From Pseudeuparius sepicola (taxonomy: Eukaryota > Arthropoda > Insecta > Coleoptera > Anthribidae), in assembly GCA_963920635.1 (NCBI GenBank), contig OY987300.1:58425415-58489414 (forward strand): a stretch of 64,000 bases of DNA, written 5' to 3'. Of the stretch, positions 1 through 8,639 are shown one piece after another (within the stretch, counting starts at the first letter, position 1; each line of letters begins with the position of its first letter). The notes under the pieces were generated by a model. It had not been told where the DNA came from. It did no database searches and saw nothing but the letters and a program-made list of their open reading frames with translations. A program made the position numbers and the translations under genes.

Positions 1-1300
1 CCCACCGTAGGTACCGATCCATGATAATTCCCAAGTACTTAGTCGGTGCTGATTCCAGAATTCGAGTATTTTCTATGCACAGGGGTCCCATATTTGGCAA
101 ACTTGAAGCATAGCAGGTAATTGGTAAGTATGTTGTTTTTTTTCACAGTTTAGTGTCAGCTTATTCCATTCTAACCATTTCTTTATTTTAGGGAAATCTT
201 TCTCTGCCTTTGTTTTCAATTCTGGCCATGAATTCCCGGTGTAAGTGATTGTCGTATCATCTGCAAAGTTATGATTCGTCCTGCTGAATTTACGGAGAAA
301 AGACTGTTTATATATATTATGAACAACAGCGGCCCCAGAACCGTTCCCTGAGGTACGCCACAGGAAACTGCCCCAGAACCACTTCGCACTCCATCTATTT
401 CTACCAGTTGACGACGACCAGACAAATAACTCTTTAACAGCTTATGACCATTTCCTCTGATTCCATAATAATGTATAGTTTATCTAACAATAGGCTATGA
501 GAGACTGTATCGAATAAGCTTTAGAGAGGTCCAAAAAGATGCTTAAACTCGGTATGTTATCGTCTAATGTATTATATAAGTAAGTTACTAGCGTATCCAT
601 GGCGTCTTCAGTAGACTTTCCCTCTCTAAAGCCAAATTGATTCGAGCTAAGAATTTGGTATTTAATTAAAAAGTTTTGTTAAACGTGATTTTAGTATTGT
701 TTCTATAATTTTAGAGAAATTTGAAATCAAAGATACTGTCCGGTAATTTGAGACTTCATCCCTTGGACCTTTCTTATACAATGGCTTCACTATACCAACC
801 TTGAAGACCGTAGGGAAACATAATGTTTCAAAACAAACGTTTATTAAATGAGTAAGAGGACCGAGAATTTCGTACTTTACCTCTTTTATTGTTTCTGAAC
901 GATTAAAATCATGTCCGGAAGCTTTTTTATTTTTTAATTGATTTATTACACTTAAAACTTCCATCTCATCCATATTTTCTAAGTACATCGAGTTCAGAAC
1001 ATCTTTAATATTCTCTCTGTAGTTTTTAGGGGATATTATTTTGCTAGCTAACTCATCTCCAACATTGATAAAAAAATGATTAAAACGATTGCATATTTCA
1101 TTTATATTACTAGTTGTCTGGTCGTTTTGTTTTTTAATATTTTCAATCCTTGTTTTAGGTGTTACTTTATTACATATTTGATTTGTGCATTCCCAAAGTG
1201 ATTTGTTTCTATTTCTGTTTTTCTCAATCATCTTACTCATCCAACCCCTCTTGTTTTTCTCAATGCATTTGTTTATCTCCAATTTTTTTATTGTATTTAT
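1..1300 (-). pseudogene. Non-LTR retrotransposon reverse transcriptase, decayed, runs off the left edge
   Basis: Read on the minus strand, 1282-662 encodes the region before and including the RT fingers (a KKASGHD stretch, then PLYKKG and a degenerate SNYRTVSLISN). The region 661-426 continues in other frames with NQFGFREGKSTEDA and FLDLSKA (RT motif A). The 425-216 ORF has VPQGTVLGPLLF, and a neighbouring frame around 255-270 gives the FADDT catalytic box. The last bases read KYLGIIMDRYLRW, the usual thumb motif, at the window edge. Several frameshifts break the frame, so this is a dead copy. No endonuclease domain was seen 5' of 1282, consistent with 5' truncation. The VPQG/FADD/KYLG layout is that of Jockey/CR1-type LINEs; the exact clade is not resolved. 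Confidence 0.9.
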
Positions 1301-3376
1301 TATTTATTACAATTTATATTGCAGTGACAGTTTAAAAATGTTTTTGATTTCTATGGATGCTACATTAATGAGGCACACAGGTACAGGATTCATCAAATCA
1401 AGTCTTCCATATGTCTTGAATGTGGGTAAAAGTAAGGACGATTTTGTTTAAAATTTTTGTACAAACGAGTTTGTCCAGAAACAAACTTTATCTGGGGTTT
1501 CTGTTAACACAGTACAAAGAAAGCTCTCGAGACTTTCACAGACGGAGAATATTAGGAGTGTAAAAGCTGTTTTTCTACTATTGATAGTTTTCTTTACAAT
1601 CTACAGAACGGATAATTATAGGCAATTCCAGTTAACTGAACGGTTTTGATTTGATGTCAATGCTGAAATCAACCAATCACAGATCTATCATGTTCCGCTC
1701 AAAGTTTTAACTTAGTAAACTATCAATCTTAATATTGTAATACAATCATTTTATAATAAATTTCTTAGCTGACACCTAGCTATTTTTAATAATTTTTACC
1801 ATAAAATTCCTAATTAAAAAAAGTTTGCAGTTCCAGTTTTAATTAGGTATATTGGGGATATCTCATTCTAGTACCTTCTACAGAATAATGCACATTTGCA
1901 AAACAAAAACGTCCTGCCTATTATTTGTAAAAATGAAAAGTGCAGCAAAATTAACTAATTTTTAATAAGGGTATATGTTTTCATAGTTTCTTAATAAAAT
2001 TAATTTAAACAGCATATTTTTCCAAAAATCGTTATTTGTATTATATCCTACTAACCCAGTATCGCACAGAATAGTGGGTGGCAAATAAAGAATACCTATG
2101 AATACCTATCTAGGTGAATGCATATAATATGTTTCTGGTGGAAACAAACGCTTATGCAATGTAACGTTATGCAATAAAAAAACAAGATGTTGCAAATGTC
2201 CACTAACCCTCCTCTAAAATACAGGAAAATATATGGAAGTTTCCCTGGAAAAATAAATATGGCAATTTACAAGAATTAATTTCCACCCTTAATATTTAAA
2301 ATTGTTCAGTATTATCATTTTATATATATCGTAAAACTCTTTCGAATTTTCTAAAAGAACTCTATTTAATTTGGCTGAAATTTGTCCAAAAGAGATAGGG
2401 ATAAAACGGCGACCACGGACCAGCCTTAAAATGCGAGAGAAAAATGGTTTCGACAGAGTTGCCAATCGCCGTGATGGGAATTTATTGTCGGAGGTTTCGT
2501 AAAAACCCCTGACCAATATTCTCGATACTCGCCGCCTGACGGAACCAATAAAACAATAAATCATAGAAAGGCAATATGACCCTTTCCGTGCAGCGTAATT
2601 ATGTTTTAGCTGCGGTCGTGTGTTTATGATCATCATAAATAATGTTGCAAAATATTTTACCTGCGATTGGAACAGGCGACGGATAGAGCACGACCAACTT
2701 GAAAAATGTGCTGTGGTTTAAAAGCGATAAAAGAAGAATTTCGAATTGCTTAGATGAATCATTGCAGGACTACCTATTCAATAATGACAAATTAAAAAAT
2801 AAATAAATTATTAGATACAACATAGAAATTATAGAAATTTGTATGGAAGAAAGATATTCTAGGATTAATATTATTGGTACAAATCAGGAAATCTTTGGAA
2901 TGATAAAAAATGTATGAAAACATTAAAGCATTTTTAATAGTTTATTACATCTAACTTGTTTGGATATTGTCAGGTCGCATTAATAAATAATTGAGAGAAA
3001 TAAATCTTTAGTTTGACAATTCTTCTAAAATAGTTTTGCCTTTCAGTGGTACTTTGGCACAATATATAAATTTTTATACTCTGTGCTCAAGTATCTATAA
3101 GTTGGTGGTTACCCATGACACAATGGTTACCTACGTATCTACACAGAGAAGACCAGAATAAAGAAAGTTCATCTTGTCAAATATGTCATATCGAGCCCAA
3201 CCCATTGTAGGTCACTGTGGATCTTCTTTCTCAGTTTTAAATTAATCTAAAATAAATGAAGAACGCAGTCTACTTTATAGCAATAGAGGATATAAGTCTT
3301 CTATAAAAATCCGTATCTAATGATTGGGTTCCATCATCCTAACTAAGCAAAGGAAACGCACGCAAGCATTGGCTTA
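1301..3376. other. AT-rich stretch without a recognisable gene
   Basis: No supported gene. The 115-codon minus ORF at 2289-2636 has no recognised motif. It overlaps the only locally GC-richer patch (about 2395-2530), which could be a conserved non-coding piece or an old repeat. The rest is A/T-rich. Confidence 0.5.
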
Positions 3377-3555
3377 TTAGTAGGGTTTCACAATTTTCAA
3401 GAAATTTCTTAATCTTGACTTGATTTTGACTTGAATTCAAGAAATTTTCATTTCAAGAAATCTGAAACTGTTTCCAAGACAAGTCAAGATTTTCTATTTC
3501 AAGATCAAGATTTCTTATCAAGAAACCAAGAAATTCTTGAATCTCTTGAAATTAA
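3377..3555. repeat. Degenerate TCAAGAAAT / CTTGAATT low-complexity repeat, copy 1
   Basis: About 165 bp built almost only from TCAAGAAAT, TCAAGTCAAGA and their complements, introduced by AGTAGGGTTTCA. A second array lies at 28829-28995 in opposite orientation and ends in the complement of AGTAGAGTTTCA, so both belong to one dispersed family. Class unknown; no coding potential. Confidence 0.7.
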
Positions 3556-3986
3556 GTTTTATCAGTAGAGACCGGATAAAAAAGCACAAAAAAAATGAAA
3601 AAAAAAGTACTTAAAAAAGCATAAAATTTACCAAAAAAGCAACAAGTAAGCAAATTAAGTGAAAATAAATGTTTATGTAAACATACGTGAAAAAGGTCAA
3701 ATAAGCACAAAAAGATAAAATCATAAAACCTCAAAAAAAGCGAAAAAACACAAAAACAGCTATCGCAATATACTTAGTTTTAATTTAAATTCTTCTATAG
3801 TCCTGGTCGTAATATTCGTTATCTCGTAATAATAATACTGGGAATCGACCACAATTTTACATAAGTTTATTTTTCAAAACATCTATTGCTAAAATTTTTA
3901 AGAAATACAATATAGTAGTTGCTCACAAACCAACAAATAATACTAAAAAAGTTTTTTCTAATTTAAAACCTAACCGTGACATAGAC

Positions 3987-4226
3987 ATGCAATCTAATTT
4001 AGTATATAAAGTTAATTGTAATGACTGCCCAGCAGTTTATATTGGACAAACTAAACAATATTTGAAAAGTAGAATGTATAGGCACAAGTTAGATATACGT
4101 AATAAAAATATTTTTTCAACTGCTCTTAGCAAACATGCTATTGACAATTGTCATAATTTTGATTTTAATAATGTGAAAATTCTTGATTATGAGAGTGACC
4201 ATACAAAGAGACACTTTTTGAAATGA
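3987..4226 (+). pseudogene. GIY-YIG endonuclease domain of the Penelope-like element
   Basis: 79 codons from the first ATG, but the same frame is open upstream to about 3868. The VYIGQTKQYLKSRMYRHK segment carries the YIG motif and the catalytic-type arginine spacing of the GIY-YIG fold. In an intact element this nuclease nicks target DNA for reverse transcription. A frameshift near 4222 removes the natural C-terminus. No RT is attached, so it cannot act on its own. Confidence 0.8.
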
Positions 4227-4326
4227 TTTATATCAAAACAAATCCTAATTGTATTAATTTAAAAACTGATCTAAAATGTATGTCAAACATTTATCATACA
4301 GAAAGATTTTTAGTACCTGCAATTAT

Positions 4327-4730
4327 AAATAATAAAGGATGTTTAGTGGCATATCAGGTAAAGGATATCAATTGAAAAAAATGCACTCCAGCCGGGACTC
4401 GAACCCGGGACTCCTACTGTGGCCGTAGGCACTTAACCAACTAAGCTACCGGAAATACAGGTTCCATCGGATAGGTGTTATTTATTCCAATTGATATATA
4501 GTTAGTAGCGGTGAGATGTATAGGAGACTTCGGCGTCTTCTACAGCTACTGGGAGGGGTTAGAGGGTGTAGGGTAACCATTCATGATTGTTGGTTATGTG
4601 AACTTCCTATTTGTTCATGGTTAAGTGCCTACGGCCACAGTAGGAGTCCCGGGTTCGAGTCCCGGCTGGAGTGCATTTTTTTCAATTGATATCCTTTACC
4701 TGATATGCCACTAAACATCCTTTATTATTT
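4327..4730. repeat. Perfect 113-bp inverted repeat made of a tRNA-derived SINE
   Basis: Arms 4327-4439 and 4618-4730 are exact reverse complements, separated by 178 bp. Read outward, each arm holds a tRNA-like body with a B box (GGTTCGAGTCC) followed by a tail ending near CCACTAAACATCC. The left copy continues into the loop with an A box (TAGCTTAGTTGG). The match extends beyond the SINE tail, so one arm was probably copied from the other (fold-back or template switching). Confidence 0.85.
4337..4470 (-). mobile_element. tRNA-derived SINE, copy 1
   Basis: On the minus strand a cloverleaf can be drawn: D arm GCTT...AAGT, anticodon stem CCTAC/GTAGG with a 7-nt loop GGCCACA, T arm CCGGG/CCCGG with loop TTCGAGT. 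The acceptor stem pairs poorly and position 33 is not T, so this is a retroposon head, not a working tRNA gene. The tail runs GTGCATTTTTTTCAATTG to CACTAAACATCC. Copies: 4618-4720 (+, head lost) and 41101-41225 (minus, diverged). Confidence 0.8.
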
Positions 4731-5200
4731 AACATTTATCATAATCTTTCTTTAACATCCAGTATACAAGTACAAGAAATACTACCTTGTTTTTTCTTGG
4801 AAATGTTTTTGCTGTATGTCTATAGGTGTTCGACACGACTCCTTGCCCATTCCTAGTCACTGCTGTAGTAGCCACTAAAGAATTTTAAAATGTTGTTTGA
4901 CGTTTTCTGTGTAGATTTTATATTGTTACGTGAACACAACTGAGAATTTTAATGAATTAATATAGTGTTTACCTCTCGACACATATTATTTATAAATGTA
5001 AGTACTCAATACTCAATTATTGGAGTTATAGTTTGTTATATTGTTTTTCTCTTTTTTAGTATAATGAAAGTTGTAATGTTATAAATAATAAATATAATAG
5101 TTCTGTGATGGCATTATGCCGAAACGCGTAAACTACTGTACCTATATGTTTTGAAAAATAAACTTATGGAAAATTGTGGTCGACTCGCAGTATTATTATT

Positions 5201-5705
5201 ACGAGATATACTTAGTTTTGGGTAATTCGAGATGCTTAGAGAAAAAAATGGAAAAACAAACACAAAAAAAACTGTCGCAGTATACTTATATTTTTGCATA
5301 ATTCGTGTAGAAATTAAATATATCATGGTTGCTTATAAAATTCAGGAATAAGCATAATGCTTAAAATCCGTCTCTATTTAGTGACTATAAAATAATAATT
5401 GCTCTAGGTAAATTTTTATGATTATTTCCCTCATACTGCTTGCATCCAATAATACGAGATATACTTAGTTTTGGGTAATTCGAGATGCTTAGAGAAAAAA
5501 ATGGAAAAACAAACACAAAAAAAACTGTCGCAGTATACTTATATTTTTGCATAATTCGTGTAGAAATTAAATATATCATGGTTGCTTATAAATTTCAGGA
5601 ATAAGCATAATGCTTAAAATCCGTCTCTATTTAGTGACTATAAAATAATAATTGCTCTAGGTAAATTTTTATGATTATTTCCCTCATACTGCTTGCATCC
5701 AATAA
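5201..5705. repeat. 253-bp tandem duplication
   Basis: Unit 1 (5201-5453) and unit 2 (5454-5705) are nearly identical, starting ACGAGATATACTTAG and ending TTGCATCCAATAA. The segment ending ...GTCGCAGTATACTTA also resembles 3740-3775, left of the Penelope copy, so the unit may be part of the sequence the Penelope copy landed in. Matching ORFs at 5114-5326 and 5385-5579 are by-products of the duplication. Confidence 0.85.
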
Positions 5706-5752
5706 GGTAGCTCCTTCCATAAAAATCCAAACAATGATATGCCTCTGCTAGC

Positions 5753-5802
5753 GATAATTTGCACTAGTGCAATTACCGGTAATTGCACTTGTGCAAATTA
5801 TC
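5753..5802. repeat. 50-bp near-perfect palindrome
   Basis: GATAATTTGCAC...ATTACCGGTAAT...GTGCAAATTATC is symmetric around 5777/5778 with a single mismatched pair. No spacer. Function unknown; it could be the centre of a small MITE or a dimeric protein site. Confidence 0.8.
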
Positions 5803-6005
5803 ACGTCGTTGCTTAGCAACCGCGAATCTGTTGGATACAAACACGTACATACTTCTTAAAGTTTGTGTGTTTCTCACTGTTCTAAATTATGCAGCTTATA
5901 AATTATGTTGCGGTATTATTAAGCATTATATCAATTAATTTATATAACTTTTACATTGCTAAATTCTTGTTATTTAGACCTCCGCCTCCGTTTAAATGTA
6001 AGACT

Positions 6006-6647
6006 AAAGGGCGGAATATATGCAAATTGCATATATATGCATTTTTTGCATGTTTTATTCAATTTTTCAAAACATTGCATATTTATGGAAAAACTATATT
6101 TCTGTGCATATTTGCATGTTTTTCCTATACTTATTTATAGATCTAAGATATAACCAAGATTATGAGAGCCCAAATTAGATGCTATTGTAGAAAAGGATGA
6201 ATTGTTCAAATCTTTAATGAGAATTTTTAATGGTAAATCATCCAACGAAGTTGCACCTTGGCCTTATACTTTACTACCCAAATTAAAATATTGTCCTATT
6301 ACATCGGTAGATGTTGAGAGAAGCTTTTCTATATATAAACATATTTTTACCGACAGAAAGCAAAGATTTTTATTGGAAAATTTTGAAAGTATTTAATAAT
6401 AAATTCCTACTATACAATTTCAAATTAAAATGTTTTTATAATTCTGCTTTAATATAGGTATTTTACTTAAAATAAACTTTTCTCTAAACTCAGTTTTGGT
6501 GTTTTTAAGGTATTTCTACATGTAAAATAAATGCATATTATTGCATATTTGGCTAAATAAATGCATATTATTGCATATTTTAAATAAAAATGATGCATAT
6601 ATATGCGCATATTTCGATTGAAATTAAATGCATATATTCCGCCCTTT
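6006..6647 (+). mobile_element. hAT-family DNA transposon remnant with TIRs
   Basis: Ends are 19-bp inverted repeats (AAAGGGCGGAATATATGCA at 6006-6024 and its complement at 6629-6647). Subterminal DNA is packed with TGCATAT motifs at both ends. The interior codes for the C-terminal hAT dimerisation region. No clear 8-bp target duplication was seen. The 642-bp length shows most of the transposase is deleted. Confidence 0.75.
6202..6396 (+). pseudogene. hAT transposase C-terminal fragment
   Basis: The 64-codon frame has PITSVDVERSFSIYKHIFTD, the hAT dimerisation motif (SVDVERSFS-Y-x-D-R). In intact hAT transposases this sits in the last 80-100 residues. The catalytic core is absent. It lies between matched TIRs, so it is a deletion derivative, not a domesticated gene. 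Confidence 0.85.
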
Positions 6648-6739
6648 ATTTATGACACATTCAGAGAATAGACCAAAGTAGTAATACAAAGAGAGTTCTA
6701 ACCCACGACCTTGAAAAAAGCGTGCAAAGTGGCTACGTC

Positions 6740-6921
6740 ATACCCGAGGTCACGTGACGTCACCGGATGACCCCAGTTGACCCCTAGATCCTGATAGGTT
6801 AACCTTTGACCTTTGGGCCACGTGTGACCCCCAGTTGACCCCCCCCCACTCCAACGACGGGGCAACCCCCACTCCAACGGCTTGGTGGGGTGAGGTCTAT
6901 ATATTCGTGCGCAAGAGCAGT
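6740..6921 (+). promoter_or_regulatory. Terminal promoter of the giant-TIR element (left copy)
   Basis: Contains overlapping palindromes GTCACGTGAC and GTGACGTCAC (E-box plus CRE type), five TGACC half-sites in about 80 bp, and TAACCTTTGACCT at 6800-6812, which on the other strand is a direct repeat of AGGTCA-like half-sites spaced by one base (HNF4/nuclear-receptor DR1 type). A TATA box TATATAT is at 6898-6904 and a CAGT initiator-like site at 6918-6921, 54 bp before the ORF start. The mirror lies at about 20430-20610. Factor assignments are inference. Confidence 0.6.
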
Positions 6922-6974
6922 TTTCCCGTTATATACACTTACAATTTCCCACAGTCTGATTTGCCGAGTTCAAA

Positions 6975-7283
6975 ATGCAGTCGTTCCTGAATCACCTGAA
7001 CAAGAATTTGATCGTCAAGAAATTCGAAAGCGTTCAAAATATGGACGTGGATGAAAATTTTCAAATCACGAGCGTGGACAAAGTGAACACGCAATACGGA
7101 GAGAAGGTCTACGTAGAGTTCGAAGAATTTAAGACGGTGCTGCCGCAACGATACACGGCCGAGTTTACGCCCCAACGGATCGAAGAAATTAATAGGGATA
7201 TCGGTAACGGAAGGAGGTATTACATGAAGAGTCTTGGACCCGTCGGCCGATCTACAAATATCGAATTTATTGTAGAACCATGA
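6975..7283 (+). CDS. Small TIR-encoded protein, 102 aa, unknown (left copy)
   Basis: The first ATG downstream of the TATA box. The protein has a charged N-terminus (LNKNLIVKKFESVQNMD), then a beta-rich core with TQYGEKVYVEFEEFKTVLP and RYYMKSLGPVGRSTNIEFI. This alternation of short strands and turns suggests a small OB-like or other beta fold, possibly nucleic-acid binding (inference). I do not recognise a named family with certainty. It is duplicated in the right arm (20373 downwards), where the first ~100 residues are kept. Its TGA overlaps the ATG of the next ORF (CCATGA). Confidence 0.7.
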   Translation: MQSFLNHLNKNLIVKKFESVQNMDVDENFQITSVDKVNTQYGEKVYVEFEEFKTVLPQRYTAEFTPQRIEEINRDIGNGRRYYMKSLGPVGRSTNIEFIVEP

Positions 7284-7402
7284 CGAAGCTGGAGTACAGA
7301 AGAAAACTGCAACAATATTTGAAGAATTTAGAAGCATTGAAATATGAACTTATGTTATATGAAATTAAAATGAAGATAAAACATATTGACTTACACAATT
7401 AA
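7280..7402 (+). CDS. 40-aa ORF overlapping the stop of the TIR gene
   Basis: Begins at the ATG inside CCATGA, one base before the TGA of the preceding ORF, and ends TAA at 7400-7402; AATAAA follows at 7408-7413. The peptide is Lys/Leu/Tyr-rich and helical (RKLQQYLKNLEALKYELMLY), compatible with a short coiled coil. The ATGA overlap resembles termination-reinitiation pairs of compact viral genes. It is absent from the right arm. Short length makes the call tentative. Confidence 0.45.
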   Translation: MTKLEYRRKLQQYLKNLEALKYELMLYEIKMKIKHIDLHN

Positions 7403-7407
7403 TTTTT

Positions 7408-7413
7408 AATAAA
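7408..7413 (+). terminator. Poly(A) signal after the left TIR ORFs
   Basis: AATAAA six bases after the 40-aa ORF stop, followed by a T/G-rich stretch (TTTTGTTGTGTTTTT) at 7425-7442, the usual downstream element. Confidence 0.55.
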
Positions 7414-8269
7414 CGTTTAAAAATCTTTTGTTGTGTTTTTTTATAAGAATCTTTGTGTTGAAGGGAAAACACCTGAAGCATCATATTATAATAAAACTCT
7501 CACTCTAAGCAATAATATCACTCTATTCCACTGTTATGTGTATACAGGGTGATTCTTAACTTATACACATAAATTTGGAAAATTGTAGGTTATGTCAAGT
7601 AATGGCTAATAATGAAAAAAAAAGTCTAATAAAATTGTTATCGATAAGGTCTGCGTTTGTGATCTTATGAACCATAATTTTTAATTTATTTGTGCAAATA
7701 AACCCCGAATTGGGGTTGAAAAAGGTAATTGCGCGGCTGTCCCATTTGATACACCCTAGCTGTTTCAGTTCATCTCGTTTGGAAAAATTTTAGGGGTTAT
7801 TACTTTTTTAAATACCGGTTTCCTCAACCTTATTTGAAAGTAAATATTTTTTAGTTCCCCACAGAAGGAAATAATGACGATATTTTATACCGGTGGATTC
7901 AAAAAATATATAAGGTTAGGAAAAAAACCTTGGTAGGCAAACGCGGCTCTGCTGACCAGACAAAAAAAAACCTTAGTCGACAAATAATGGCCTATAAGAA
8001 GGGTGCGTGATTCCACGTATCAGTTCGAGTGCTCCAAGATGCAAGTAAGTATATACCAGCTGTCCCATTTTTAAACAGCTAGATATTTGGAAACCTTTCG
8101 TAAAAAAATTCCCAAGGATTACATGAGCAAAAGAAAGAAAAAAATGTAAATATACCAGCTGTCCCATTTATAAACCGCTTGATATCTTGGAAACGAAAAC
8201 TTATATAAAGGAAGTAAAAGCTATATCTTAATAGGCGGAGGACCGACTGTCATTCAGACAGGTGAAAAT

Positions 8270-8620
8270 TTTTTGTTATTTTTTGTAGAAGTTTTTTGCC
8301 AAAATTTTTTTTGTCAATTTTTTTTTCGTCAAAATTTTTTTTTGTCAAATTTTTTTTTGACAATTTTTTTTGCCAAAATTTTTGTTTGCCAAATTTTTTT
8401 TTGCCAAATTTTTTTTTTGTCAAAATTTTTTTTGTCAAAATTTTTTTTTGCCAAATTTTTTTTTGTCAAAATTTTTTTTGTCAAAATTTTTTTTGTCAAA
8501 ATTTTTTTTTGTAAAATTTTTTTTGACATTTTTTTTGCCAAATTTTTTTTTGTCGAATTTTTTTTTGCCAATTTTTTTGTTTGCCAAATTCTTTTTCGAC
8601 AAAATTTTTTTTGATACAAA
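8270..8620. repeat. T-rich minisatellite, left arm
   Basis: About 18 imperfect units of (T)7-9 followed by GYCAAA or GCCAAA, 17-20 bp each. Mirror copy at 18588-18935. ORFs of FF/KK-rich peptides on both strands are artefacts of the repeat. Confidence 0.9.
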
Positions 8621-8639
8621 TATAATTGCTAACGTTTAA

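Larger units (their letters stand above)
3820..5208 (+). mobile_element. Penelope-like retroelement, 5'-truncated, with inverted terminal segment
   Basis: The frame through 3868-4226 reads a typical Penelope C-terminus: a VAHKPTNNTKK spacer, then a GIY-YIG (URI) endonuclease with CNDCPAVYIGQTKQYLKSR and an H-x-H-rich tail. The frame shifts near 4222 and resumes as MIYIKTNPNCINLKTDL. The 3' end (5103-5208) has a degenerate hammerhead-like core (CTGTGATGG...GCCGAAACGCG). The last 61 bp (5148-5208) recur inverted at 3820-3880 with about four mismatches, next to the truncation point, which matches the inverted pLTR fragments known for Penelope elements. The RT domain is missing and a SINE pair interrupts the 3' part. 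Confidence 0.8.

Noticed and set aside
2289..2636. 115-aa minus ORF as a gene
   Set aside because: No recognisable motif, no promoter or splice context; chance ORF remains the simplest view.
4381..4470. A genuine tRNA gene
   Set aside because: Acceptor stem pairs poorly, position 33 is not T, and a shared non-tRNA tail with two other copies shows a SINE.
8270..8620. Possible CRISPR-like array
   Set aside because: Units are variable-length T-runs with no unique spacers, in a eukaryotic genome.
8250..8639. Six overlapping ORFs of FF/KK-rich peptides (and mirrors at 18586-18956)
   Set aside because: They are read from a T-run minisatellite on both strands; composition is dictated by the repeat.
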